This document shows, in pieces, positions 40,688 to 48,922 of a DNA stretch of 64,000 nt; position 1 is the first letter of the stretch; every line of letters begins with the position of its first letter. The DNA comes from Enterobacter hormaechei subsp. xiangfangensis (GTDB taxonomy: Bacteria; Pseudomonadota; Gammaproteobacteria; Enterobacterales; Enterobacteriaceae). A model generated the notes under the pieces. The model was not told where the DNA came from. It saw nothing but the letters and a program-made list of their open reading frames with translations, and made no database searches. A program made the translations under genes and the position numbers. Location of the stretch: the NCBI RefSeq assembly GCF_001729785.1, contig NZ_CP017183.1:1116001-1180000 (forward strand). The letters run 5' to 3'.

Positions 40688-40778
40688 AATCACTACTCCT
40701 GAAACTGTCGGTTAATTCGGTTGAAGGTGAACGCCAGCAATAAAAAAGGAGCCTTAAGCTCCTGGGTGATTAGTGCAT

Positions 40779-41126
40779 TCATATGGCGCGCTCCGCGTTG
40801 TGTTTGAATGCCCACTTTCGGAAAGCTTTCTTCAGATCGCCTTTTGTGTAACGCGTGCCGCGGCGCGGATTGTGTCGGGAGTTACGCGCACGCTTTTCAA
40901 TCGACCCACTGAACAGGCAGCCGGTAGCGTCATCCATATTCATGAAGACACTTACGATATTCTTCATCCCATACTGAATGAGCACGACAGGCTTAATCTT
41001 CTCGGGGTGTTTCCACGCCTTTTTGTCACTGAACATCGCCATGCGCATATAAGTGCGAAAGTCATTCGATTTATCGCCAGCTTTCATTTTGCGGAAATAA
41101 AACGCGCCTTTTCTGTATTTACTCAT
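40779..41126 (-). CDS. Small basic prophage protein, unknown
   Basis: 115 residues, rich in Lys and Arg (MSKYRKGAFYFRKMKAGDKSN ... NPRRGTRYTKGDLKKAFRKWAFKHN), so probably nucleic-acid binding. GGAG precedes the start, which overlaps the stop of the next gene upstream by four bases. Confidence 0.7.
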   Translation of the reverse strand: MSKYRKGAFYFRKMKAGDKSNDFRTYMRMAMFSDKKAWKHPEKIKPVVLIQYGMKNIVSVFMNMDDATGCLFSGSIEKRARNSRHNPRRGTRYTKGDLKKAFRKWAFKHNAERAI

Positions 41127-41341
41127 TGTTCGGCTCCAAACCGCCCGTTAAGGCGGCCAGTTTTGACGACGAACTCAAGGAGGCTAACTCCCAGAGCTTC
41201 AATTTTCTTGTGATGCTTGTTGATGATGGGAGGCACCGTTTCGTTCCAGTTAGGCTTTGGCTTCTTGCGCATGGCCTGCTGAATTTCCTCGGTGCAGCGG
41301 CGGCAGGCGGCGCGGATGGCGTTGTCTGTTTCTGGCGTCAT
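41123..41341 (-). CDS. Small prophage protein, unknown
   Basis: 72 residues with a helical, charged sequence (MTPETDNAIRAACRRCTEEIQQAMRKKPK). Start and stop both overlap neighbours by four bases, a tight operon with the methyltransferase gene. Confidence 0.65.
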   Translation of the reverse strand: MTPETDNAIRAACRRCTEEIQQAMRKKPKPNWNETVPPIINKHHKKIEALGVSLLEFVVKTGRLNGRFGAEQ

Positions 41342-41997
41342 GCGGCCTCCGTTTTCACAACATCAATGGCGCAGCCGGGCAGCAGTTCTACCGCGGCGGT
41401 GTCGCACTGATTTCCCCAGTGATCCCAGCCCGGCGCCGCGCAGCGGCTAAACAACTCAATGCGCGGAACATCACCGTAAAGCAGCTCAAGCCGGTGGCGC
41501 ACTTCCCACGGCTTTTCGCTATGCGCGCCGATCGGGCTGTAGACCACCTGCTTAATCCCGGCGTGCTTTCTTTCCAGCCCGGCGCCGCGGGTAGCAATCA
41601 GCAGATCTTCGGTATTGGCCCGGGTGTGGTTGCCGCCGTTCATGCGTGTCTCGGCGTTCAGAAGATCGAGGAAGTCGTAAAAGTCGGTGATTTCACCCTC
41701 GTCCAGCGCCTTGTTAATGCGCAATTCCGCGTTCTGATTCAGCTTCACCCAGGTAAAGCCCTTCATCGTGCGAACGGTGAAGCCCCAGGCCTCAGCCAGT
41801 TCGATGGCCTCCTGGTTATGCGTGCCGGTGTACCACATCGCCAGCACCGCGTTTTCGGCAGCCAGCTCCCAAACCGGCAGGCGCTTTATGTCGATGAGCT
41901 TCATGGTGGAGTAGTGATCGGCAGCGGCGCCGTTGCTGATGGTGTTGCCGTAAGACCAAGGGGGATCGACATACAGAAGTGAGTATTTCGCTGTCAT
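41338..41997 (-). CDS. MT-A70 family DNA N6-adenine methyltransferase
   Basis: 219 residues. DPPW at residues 11-14 (YVDPPWSYGN) is the catalytic motif of beta-class adenine methyltransferases, and the SAM-binding strand is near the C-terminal GAHSEKPWEVRHRLE. No cognate restriction enzyme is nearby, so it is an orphan phage enzyme, possibly modifying phage or host DNA. Its start is coupled to the preceding small gene. Confidence 0.9.
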   Translation of the reverse strand: MTAKYSLLYVDPPWSYGNTISNGAAADHYSTMKLIDIKRLPVWELAAENAVLAMWYTGTHNQEAIELAEAWGFTVRTMKGFTWVKLNQNAELRINKALDEGEITDFYDFLDLLNAETRMNGGNHTRANTEDLLIATRGAGLERKHAGIKQVVYSPIGAHSEKPWEVRHRLELLYGDVPRIELFSRCAAPGWDHWGNQCDTAAVELLPGCAIDVVKTEAA

Positions 41998-42146
41998 GCC
42001 GCCTCCTGCCTTTCCCGATATTCCTCAGCGAGCCGCTGCGCCTTTAATGGATTGCTGACCACTTCACCCCATGGCATTAGCCAGCCGTTACCAATGAAGG
42101 CAAGGCACAGAGGGCCAACCCTGATGTCGTCGTGAGCATGAGTCAT
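41994..42146 (-). CDS. 50-residue prophage protein
   Basis: MTHAHDDIRVGPLCLAFIGNGWLMPWGEVV and a charged end. GGAG lies upstream. A longer frame upstream to 42221 overlaps the next gene and is rejected. Overlaps both neighbours by four bases. Function unknown. Confidence 0.6.
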   Translation of the reverse strand: MTHAHDDIRVGPLCLAFIGNGWLMPWGEVVSNPLKAQRLAEEYRERQEAA

Positions 42147-42571
42147 AGAATGGACTCCATTTCGTCGATGTAGAGGCCCTGAGCAATCAGGCGGCGACGG
42201 CGGGCGGCGCGCGCTATGCACTCCTGCCGTCTGCCTTGCTGCGATTGCTCTATGGCGCGTCGGGTGAACAGCCGCGATTTACCTTGTGGTGTCACTACCT
42301 TCGGTTTCGTCACGAGGCTAAATGTCCGGTCACAGATGCCGTCTTCGTTGAGCCATTTTTCCGACTCAACGATCTGCGCAATCTGTCCGGAGCCGCGGGT
42401 AATGCCGTTGGCGACACGGTTAAACTCGATGAGCGTTACGCCAAACTTCTCAGCGATTTCGCTGCCGGTGACCGGGCGGCCGCGCGTCTGAATCATCCAG
42501 ATAACGCGCTCACGGAGGCCTGAGAATTGCCCGGTTCGCCCGGGCCTGCGGTAGAAGGGTGTGCGTTTCAT
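42143..42571 (-). CDS. Prophage winged-helix-like protein
   Basis: 142 residues. The N-terminal part (LRERVIWMIQTRGRPVTGSEIAEKFGVTLIEFNRVANGIT) looks like a winged helix-turn-helix; the C-terminus is strongly basic (RRQECIARAARRRRLIAQG). GGTGGAG precedes the ATG at 42571. The frame is open upstream to 42763, but that part lacks a start signal. May act in replication or regulation; not resolved. Confidence 0.7.
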   Translation of the reverse strand: MKRTPFYRRPGRTGQFSGLRERVIWMIQTRGRPVTGSEIAEKFGVTLIEFNRVANGITRGSGQIAQIVESEKWLNEDGICDRTFSLVTKPKVVTPQGKSRLFTRRAIEQSQQGRRQECIARAARRRRLIAQGLYIDEMESIL

Positions 42572-42586
42572 GGCTCCACCTACTTG

Positions 42587-43261
42587 ATGATGAGTGAAGG
42601 TTTGCCGAGTTTTATTTGCGCGCCAGGTACATCCACGCCAGCTTCGATTTGGTGTTTGATACCCGAGCGTATCACCGCGCATATCTCCGCGCTTAATGCC
42701 GAGCATGGCGAATACAGTAATGGCGCGGCTTCGGAAGGTTATGCCGCGCATAACGGAGCGCATTTACCCGAGCGTTTCACCGAGAATCATGAACAACAAT
42801 GTAATAACAACAATAAAAACATTAAAAGATCTTCGTCCGAGAATTCTGACGAATCCTCTGACGCACGCCTGAAGAAATTTTTATCAGCTCATCCAGAAGC
42901 TGCGGTTTACACCCCATCCGGTGCGAAGTGGGGATCGGCTGAAGACCTCGAGATCGCTAAGTGGATTTCCTCCAGGGTGAAGCTGATTAACCCAACCTGC
43001 AAAGCCCCGGACATGACCTCCTGGTCTAACACCGTTCGCCTGATGCGCCAGATAGACAACCGGTCGCACCAGGACATCTGCGCGCTGTATGACTGGGCAA
43101 GCAAACACCACTTCTGGCAGACCAACATCCTGAGCCCGGAAAGCCTGCGTAAGCAGTGGGACAAGCTGACAATGCAGCGTAATTCTGGAGGCGAGCAGCG
43201 CGCAGCTAAGCCGGATCTGGACTTCAACAACACTGACTGGGCCTATGAGGTGATTCGATGA
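42587..43261 (+). pseudogene. Replication protein O-like gene, N-terminal part missing
   Basis: The C-terminal half (about 42860-43261) matches phage replication initiators: SAHPEAAVYTPSGAKWGS, ISSRVKLINPTCKAPDM, DWASKHHFWQTNILSPESLRKQWDKL. The usual N-terminal HTH region for origin binding is absent. The in-frame ATG at 42587 has no ribosome site and the first 60-80 residues look foreign. Directly beyond it lies the start of a minus-strand gene, so a deletion junction is likely between 42580 and 42780. ATGA overlap with the next gene is preserved. Confidence 0.6.
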
Positions 43262-43563
43262 AATCTCTTGCAGAGCAGATGCGTAACCACGACCGGGAGC
43301 AGATGAGCCGCATGGCCCATAACCCAACTCTTCGTTATCCGGCCACCGCCCGTAGCGACACGAAGTACGGATTCACCGCGGCTATCCCTAACATTCAGCT
43401 CAACATATGGAACGGTGACACTGTGCAGCTTCCGTCGCGCTACCTCATTGCGACAGTGGAGGAACTGGACAGTCAGCTATGGACGGTCAACAGCATCAAA
43501 CCGAACACAGATAACACGGTTTCCCTGACCGTCGCGGAATACAGCGACGCCATCTACCAATAA
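43258..43563 (+). CDS. Fusion ORF: replication-gene start joined to tail-tip gene end
   Basis: 101 residues. The first 20 or so (MKSLAEQMRNHDREQMSRMA) look like the start of the early gene that follows replication gene O in lambdoid phages, with the usual ATGA overlap. The rest (GFTAAIPNIQLNIWNGD ... LPSRYLIATVEELDSQLWTV ... SLTVAEYSDAIYQ) looks like the extreme C-terminus of a tail tip/host-specificity protein. Phages separate these genes by some 25-30 kb, so this is a deletion scar in frame. Family calls are from pattern memory. Confidence 0.65.
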   Translation: MKSLAEQMRNHDREQMSRMAHNPTLRYPATARSDTKYGFTAAIPNIQLNIWNGDTVQLPSRYLIATVEELDSQLWTVNSIKPNTDNTVSLTVAEYSDAIYQ

Positions 43564-43584
43564 GAACCGTCCCCGACCAACCGA

Positions 43585-43609
43585 ACCCGGCCACCGCGCC
43601 GGGTTTTTT
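43585..43609 (+). terminator. Rho-independent terminator before the tailspike gene
   Basis: ACCCGGC and GCCGGGT with a 6-nt loop, then six Ts. It ends the tail-tip transcript, so the tailspike gene probably has its own signal or relied on antitermination in the intact phage. Confidence 0.85.
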
Positions 43610-43620
43610 ATGGAATCAAT

Positions 43621-45723
43621 ATGGCTACTCAACCTACCAATTTGCCAGTACCAAGCGAATCTTATCGCGACCTGAAGTATAACGCGGGGAAAATTGACGA
43701 ATTCGTTACATCGCCTGCTCATACATACGCTGACAGGTTTGGTAATCAGCACTGGACAATAGCTGGCATCAATTACACAGCATCAACGGCTATTTCAAGC
43801 CTCGGGTATATCACTCTTGATAGCTTCGAAGATGGGAATAATCTTACGCTTCCTAATCAGGTGCTACGCTATGAGGCTACCGGCGAATATTATCGTTGGG
43901 ATGGCGAGTTACCAAAGAGCGTAGCACCTGGCTCTACGCCGGAAACATCAGGAGGAATCGGACCTGGTGCATGGCTTAGCGTAGGCGATGCATCACTAAG
44001 AACTGATCTTGCCAGCGGTGAAAAGGCAAGTCTGGTCGGCTACGGCTCATCTACAGTAAAAGATGCTCTTGATTCGGTTGTAAATAAACGTGTCCTTTAC
44101 TTCTCCCGATTCGGTACGCTGCAATCTTTGCAGTCTTACATCACATCTAATAACCTAAAAAACGTTGAAATTATTTTTGACCAGGTTGTGAACTTTGGCC
44201 CAGGTAGCGGTGGCTTAGGTACGATCGTAACCCTGAGCAATATGGACTGGCTTGAAATCCGCGGACTGGTTATCAGGGACACCCTGCTTTACTCCGGTGC
44301 ATTTGACCTGACGCGCGTGTTCGACCTGACGAATATCACCAATCTGGTGTTTGAAGTGGATGCATCTTCCACCCTTGAGTATGTGGGTGATGATAAGCGC
44401 GGACTGACCCCACTGCGCCTGAATGGATGCGATAACTTCACATTTATTGGTAAGACTAATAAGTGTTACCAAGGATATGAAGCGCATACGGTAAAAAATC
44501 TTTATGCAAGAAGCGTAAACAACGACACCAGATATCCACACTCAATTACTGACATTGGAACAGTTGATATCTATACAACTAATAATGGATGTAGACGAGA
44601 TTTCTTTTTGCAGAATAAATGCGCAGGCGGACAGATAACCGTTGATGCCGTTGACACCCAGCAGGGTACCCCCATAAAGATGTATTTCTTTAACGGAAAT
44701 ATGGACAATCAGGTTAGTAATTTATATGTTAAGTATAAATATCGGAGCACAGGACGATACACACTTCCTTATCGTGTAGCACCAATATGGTTGGATTGGG
44801 GATGGGACAGCTCAATAACAGAGCCACTTATCTCAGGAGTGATGCGAAATATCACAATAGATTACGATGTTGTTGGTGGGAATTGGGGGAGTGTGATAGG
44901 TACTACTAAAATGATTGATGAAACTATAGGAGATGTGACAGCAAGAGGATATGTTTATTCCAACATATATATAAAAGGTAGGATTGAGTTAGGAGGTGGG
45001 GATTCCGGCAATAACGCTTGGGTATATAATTTCAATAGTGGAGATAACTGGAAATCTGGTGATAGCGTAAATGGGTTTTACCTAAAAGATCTTGTAGTAA
45101 GAAAGTTGAATGGTGGTAGTGTATATTTAAACACTAACCAATTAGCAGGGGCGGCGACCTCTAGTGGGCAAATAGTTTTGGATAATGTCTCTGCACCAGA
45201 AATGGCATTGTATGCTCAAAACTATGGCGATAAGGTCATGTTTAATAACTGCAATCTTTATGATTTCACAACTAAAAATGCTGTTAAAAATGCATATCAA
45301 TCGCTTAAAACCACATGTACGATAAGAAAAGCATCAGGTGATGCATCAAGCTTCCAGATTGGATCGATGAGTGTATATAGAACAATCTGTTTCCTTTCTG
45401 TTAATATTAAAGCGACATCCCCTTCATCAGGAAGCACAAGTACATGGGGTGGCAGTGTAGTTGGACAATTGGTACAAGGTACTACAGCAGGAAATGTAAC
45501 ATTAACGGGCAATACAAATACTTTGTACACAACAGGAACGGCATTAAATCCGTCTATTAGGTGTGAAACAGACGGCAGGATTATAATTACATTTGCAGGG
45601 TGGGAGTCGCTTGATGCATTCATAACGTGCGATATTGCAATGGTTTACAATGAATATTCAGGAGGGTCTAATAACACCACTCTAGGACTAACAAACAAGA
45701 AGTTCAATGTAGGAAATGTGTGA
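43621..45723 (+). CDS. Phage tailspike protein
   Basis: 700 residues. The N-terminus (MATQPTNLPVPSESYRDLKYNAGKIDEF) is the conserved virion-attachment domain of many enterobacterial tailspikes (TSP1/Gp66-like). The remainder is Gly/Asn/Thr-rich and likely a beta-helix (TLSNMDWLEIRGLVIRD, repeated NITNLVFEV-type strands) that would bind or cleave surface glycan. From about 44440 onward the DNA is noticeably AT-rich compared with the first 800 bp, so the gene is mosaic. Intact in length although the rest of the tail is gone. Confidence 0.85.
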   Translation: MATQPTNLPVPSESYRDLKYNAGKIDEFVTSPAHTYADRFGNQHWTIAGINYTASTAISSLGYITLDSFEDGNNLTLPNQVLRYEATGEYYRWDGELPKSVAPGSTPETSGGIGPGAWLSVGDASLRTDLASGEKASLVGYGSSTVKDALDSVVNKRVLYFSRFGTLQSLQSYITSNNLKNVEIIFDQVVNFGPGSGGLGTIVTLSNMDWLEIRGLVIRDTLLYSGAFDLTRVFDLTNITNLVFEVDASSTLEYVGDDKRGLTPLRLNGCDNFTFIGKTNKCYQGYEAHTVKNLYARSVNNDTRYPHSITDIGTVDIYTTNNGCRRDFFLQNKCAGGQITVDAVDTQQGTPIKMYFFNGNMDNQVSNLYVKYKYRSTGRYTLPYRVAPIWLDWGWDSSITEPLISGVMRNITIDYDVVGGNWGSVIGTTKMIDETIGDVTARGYVYSNIYIKGRIELGGGDSGNNAWVYNFNSGDNWKSGDSVNGFYLKDLVVRKLNGGSVYLNTNQLAGAATSSGQIVLDNVSAPEMALYAQNYGDKVMFNNCNLYDFTTKNAVKNAYQSLKTTCTIRKASGDASSFQIGSMSVYRTICFLSVNIKATSPSSGSTSTWGGSVVGQLVQGTTAGNVTLTGNTNTLYTTGTALNPSIRCETDGRIIITFAGWESLDAFITCDIAMVYNEYSGGSNNTTLGLTNKKFNVGNV

Positions 45724-45727
45724 ATGG

Positions 45728-45757
45728 AAGGGCGCGTTTAGCGCCCTTTATTTATTT
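45728..45757 (+). terminator. Rho-independent terminator of the tailspike gene
   Basis: AAGGGCGC/GCGCCCTT, loop GTTTA, followed by TATTTATTT. It overlaps the stop of the convergent glucosyltransferase gene by two bases. Confidence 0.85.
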
Positions 45758-47231
45758 AACATTTCGACCTATTAAAGTCGATTATAATTATGTCGCCGTT
45801 CTTCCTTATAGTGAAATCCTGGGTTTTTTTGTATACTTCAAAAGAACACATCATTTTTTTATTATAATCAATCAATCCGGTTTTCTTTCTAAGATACAGT
45901 TGATGATATCCATTAAATGACCAGTAGCGATGCGGCCAATACCATGTGCTGAAGTAATTTACTACCATACTGGAAATTAATGGGTAGTTCCTTTTTGCGT
46001 TGCTGAGCACTGGGGACTCTGGCGCATTACCAACAAATATCGGATATACAGTATTGTAATCAATATCCTTCGTGCTTTCTTTAATCGAGTAGATAGTTTG
46101 CCTGTTAAGTTTATCTTGATCGGATAATGCATTGACATATGAATAACCATATCCAGTTCCATAGATAATTGGGATGAGAATCATGGCCTTTAATGTTTCT
46201 AGCTTAGAAATACTGCATGCTTTATAAAAAAGAAAACATATATACATTATGTAAGCTGAAATACCAATATATACTCTTGGGAAGTGAGAGATTGATGAAT
46301 CAAGAGCAAGCAAGCTTACCATTGTCAATGGAATGGCTAAAAAAGGAGTAATTATTAAAAGCAGTGAGCAAATTAAACCCCTTGACCCATTTTGTTTATA
46401 GTAAGCGGACGATATTATTAATGAACTAACAAACCCAATTGCGACCACTATTGCTAGTATATAAGTAGTTGCGCCCCCGAAAAGTGACTCACAAAAATAT
46501 TTGTAATAACTGTTCGAGTTTTCAATTAAAGAATTAAAAAGGTTGCTTGATATACTTGGGTGATTATCTCCATGCTCCCCATCGAAAGATGCAGGTAATA
46601 CTATTTTCATGTAAACAAGAAGAGATAAGGATGCCTGCGATAATCTAGTCACCCCTCTTATAATTATATCTTTATTGTTTATATTTTTTGCAACAGAGCT
46701 CGCGAACTCCATCACGACTAGAATCAAGAACACATTAATTACTATTTGATACGATGATAACGCTGCAACTAAGATAAGCGTTTGTGTAACATATGATAAC
46801 AAATGAGATTTACATCTCACGTAAAAAGCATTAAAGCAAAGCGATATGCCAATCATTATTGTTAGCACGTCAAATCTATAAGTTAAAACCTCGAATATAA
46901 AAGGCGATGAAAAAAAGCTCACCATTACAAGTGATGCATAAATGTCTTTACCAACATATTCATTTCTGAAGTTATAAAATGTAAATAAAATAAACCCGAG
47001 CGCTAAGATATGTGGCAGTGGGTGCATATCAGCGATATGCTTTCCAAAGTTTAATGCAATCATAACGGCATCGGCAAAAGGCCTGCCGTCTATTCCCCAT
47101 CGGGTATATCCTTCGGAAGATCTACCAATGTCATCAATGTAGTAGATATTTGACGTAATAAAAGGTAGAAAAATAACCAAGAGCATTAAAAATAATGCAA
47201 AATATTGGTTGTTTTTGTTTTCAATGCTCAT
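45756..47231 (-). CDS. Serotype-specific glucosyltransferase of the gtr cassette (GtrC/GtrII-like)
   Basis: 491-residue membrane protein with roughly ten hydrophobic helices, followed by a C-terminal periplasmic part ([14 protein letters not shown] ...). This layout fits the third, variable gene of gtrABC clusters, which moves glucose from undecaprenyl phosphate to a specific O-antigen sugar. The acidic pair in YYIDDIG after the first helix fits the active-site position of such GT-C enzymes. The gene is strongly AT-rich, unlike gtrA and gtrB. Start overlaps the gtrB stop by four bases. Which linkage it makes is unknown. Confidence 0.87.
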   Translation of the reverse strand: MSIENKNNQYFALFLMLLVIFLPFITSNIYYIDDIGRSSEGYTRWGIDGRPFADAVMIALNFGKHIADMHPLPHILALGFILFTFYNFRNEYVGKDIYASLVMVSFFSSPFIFEVLTYRFDVLTIMIGISLCFNAFYVRCKSHLLSYVTQTLILVAALSSYQIVINVFLILVVMEFASSVAKNINNKDIIIRGVTRLSQASLSLLVYMKIVLPASFDGEHGDNHPSISSNLFNSLIENSNSYYKYFCESLFGGATTYILAIVVAIGFVSSLIISSAYYKQNGSRGLICSLLLIITPFLAIPLTMVSLLALDSSISHFPRVYIGISAYIMYICFLFYKACSISKLETLKAMILIPIIYGTGYGYSYVNALSDQDKLNRQTIYSIKESTKDIDYNTVYPIFVGNAPESPVLSNAKRNYPLISSMVVNYFSTWYWPHRYWSFNGYHQLYLRKKTGLIDYNKKMMCSFEVYKKTQDFTIRKNGDIIIIDFNRSKC

Positions 47232-48145
47232 TTGTTACCCTTAAGAATGTATCTAGGTCTGTTTTTGACCTCAACATATATTCTGCCAATGTACTCACCA
47301 AGCACACCGATCCCTATAAGCTGCACGCCGCCAAGGAACAAAATAGATACTAGCAAGGATGGATACCCACGAACTGGATTTCCAAATGCCAGCGTGTCAA
47401 CAATCATCCACGCACCGTACAGGAATGAAAGCCCCGCAACAAACAACCCTATATAAGTCCACATACGGAGAGGGAATGTGGAAAAGCTTGTGATCCCTTC
47501 AAGGGCAAGGTTCCACAATTTCCATCCATTGAATTTTGTATTACCGGCAACGCGCTCAGCACGCGCGTATTCAACAACATCAGTGCGACCACCAACCCAG
47601 CTCAATATGCCTTTCATGAACAGATTGCGTTCTGGCATGAGCTTTATGTTTTCTACAACATCACGCGACATCAGGCGAAAATCACCCACGTTTTCTTCAA
47701 TCTTTGGATTGCTGATTTTATTGTGGAGTTTATAGAACCACTCGGCAGATTTACGCTTTAATCTGCTGTCGGTAGAGCGATCAGAACGCTTTGCCAGAAC
47801 CATTTCCGCACCGGCCTGCCACTTCTCAATCAGGTGTGGGATTACCTCTATAGGGTCCTGCAAATCTACGTCAATGGGGATGATTGCTTCACCGGTTGCG
47901 TGGTCAAGCCCGGCGAACAGCGCGGGCTCTTTACCGAAGTTTCTTGTGAATGACAGTGGAACAACCAGCGGATCGGCAACAGCAAGCGCTTTAATAATTG
48001 ATTCTGTCGCGTCTTTACTGCCGTCATTGATGAAGACTATTTCGACTTCATGCTGCTTAAGACCTTCAAATTCCCGAACGGTTTTATAAAAAATAGGTAT
48101 CGCGTCTTCTTCGTTGAAGACGGGAACGACCAGAGAAATTTTCAT
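47228..48145 (-). CDS. gtrB: Bactoprenol glucosyltransferase GtrB
   Basis: GT-A enzyme that loads glucose from UDP-glucose on undecaprenyl phosphate. 305 residues: [16 protein letters not shown], the DxD region [18 protein letters not shown], then two C-terminal membrane helices ([19 protein letters not shown] and [21 protein letters not shown]). Very like the P22/Shigella phage GtrB proteins. Overlaps gtrA and the third gene by four bases each. Confidence 0.95.
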   Translation of the reverse strand: MKISLVVPVFNEEDAIPIFYKTVREFEGLKQHEVEIVFINDGSKDATESIIKALAVADPLVVPLSFTRNFGKEPALFAGLDHATGEAIIPIDVDLQDPIEVIPHLIEKWQAGAEMVLAKRSDRSTDSRLKRKSAEWFYKLHNKISNPKIEENVGDFRLMSRDVVENIKLMPERNLFMKGILSWVGGRTDVVEYARAERVAGNTKFNGWKLWNLALEGITSFSTFPLRMWTYIGLFVAGLSFLYGAWMIVDTLAFGNPVRGYPSLLVSILFLGGVQLIGIGVLGEYIGRIYVEVKNRPRYILKGNK

Positions 48146-48504
48146 TTCGCATCCCTAAAGACAATGAACTTTGAATAAATGAAACCGCACACCAGACTGA
48201 TGGCGGAGAACACGACTAATGTGATGATAGGGGCCATACCGGACTTATCGGCAGCCCAACCAACAGCTGCGCTCAAGGTTCCCATAAATCCAACATACAG
48301 CATGTAGCGCATGGTGGTTGTGGAGGACTTAAAAGTGAACCTGGCGTTTGCAAAGAAGCTGAACGACACCGCTACGACGAAACCGGCGAAGTTGCCAAGT
48401 GCCTGACCTGTATGGAATGCGTAAATGCAAACGGCGAACACCACCCAATGAATGAGCGTGTTGATAACACCTATTGATGTGTACTTGGCGAATAACTTTA
48501 ACAT
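48142..48504 (-). CDS. gtrA: Bactoprenol-linked glucose flippase GtrA
   Basis: Four-helix membrane protein that flips lipid-linked glucose to the periplasm. From the ATG at 48504 ([20 protein letters not shown]) it is 120 residues, the P22 GtrA length, ending KFIVFRDAK. The frame extends to a TTG at 48555 but that start has no support. First gene of gtrA-gtrB-gtr(C). Only one GATC lies in the upstream gap. Confidence 0.93.
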   Translation of the reverse strand: MLKLFAKYTSIGVINTLIHWVVFAVCIYAFHTGQALGNFAGFVVAVSFSFFANARFTFKSSTTTMRYMLYVGFMGTLSAAVGWAADKSGMAPIITLVVFSAISLVCGFIYSKFIVFRDAK

Positions 48505-48582
48505 TATAGAAATCAGTGAATTCGGAAAGGTCTGAAGTTTAGCATCACTGTCCAACTTGATCGACTCTCATATTTGACGATG

Positions 48583-48598
48583 CTGTATATAAATACAG
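48583..48598 (+). promoter_or_regulatory. LexA (SOS) box upstream of the umuD-like/umuC pair
   Basis: CTGTATATAAATACAG matches the LexA consensus CTGT-N8-ACAG fully, with the AT-rich centre typical of strong boxes, and a TATAAA inside it could be the -10. It lies 18 bp before the ATG at 48617. Confidence 0.92.
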
Positions 48599-48616
48599 TT
48601 GTTTTGGGAGGTGGCC

Positions 48617-48922
48617 ATGGAGGCAAAAGCTCAGCGATTCAGGCTTGATAAATTATGTGGCGTTAACCGCTACTCCTGCTTGGTTGAAACGTCAGGCGGT
48701 TATGCGCTTTTTCAGCCTGATCTTGTGCCATCCAACGGAACACGCGTGCTGGTAAATGCGTTCGGACAACTACAGTTCGCGGTCGTTATGGGCGGTTCGC
48801 TCATCACCGAAGACGGTGAATGCATAGAAGGTGATGCTTTAGATGAAGTCGATGTCATGGGAGTTGTGACCTTTTTTATCAATGGCGCTGCGGCGTTCAC
48901 AGACGACAATCCGGTGATGTGA
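48617..48922 (+). CDS. UmuD-like (S24 fold) protein without visible Ser-Lys dyad
   Basis: 101 residues, [35 protein letters not shown] and so on. The ending [19 protein letters not shown] resembles the last strands of LexA/UmuD C-terminal domains (..VIGVVTH). No GDSM-type serine motif or dyad lysine is seen and it is shorter than UmuD (139). GGGAGG precedes the ATG. The stop overlaps the umuC start (TGATG). It is a non-canonical UmuC partner by position; homology is an inference. Confidence 0.65.
   Translation: MEAKAQRFRLDKLCGVNRYSCLVETSGGYALFQPDLVPSNGTRVLVNAFGQLQFAVVMGGSLITEDGECIEGDALDEVDVMGVVTFFINGAAAFTDDNPVM

Noticed and set aside
48505..48582. OxyR/Dam phase-variation switch before gtrA, as in P22-type gtr operons
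   Set aside because: That switch needs several GATC sites in half-site spacing. Only one GATC is present in the gap.
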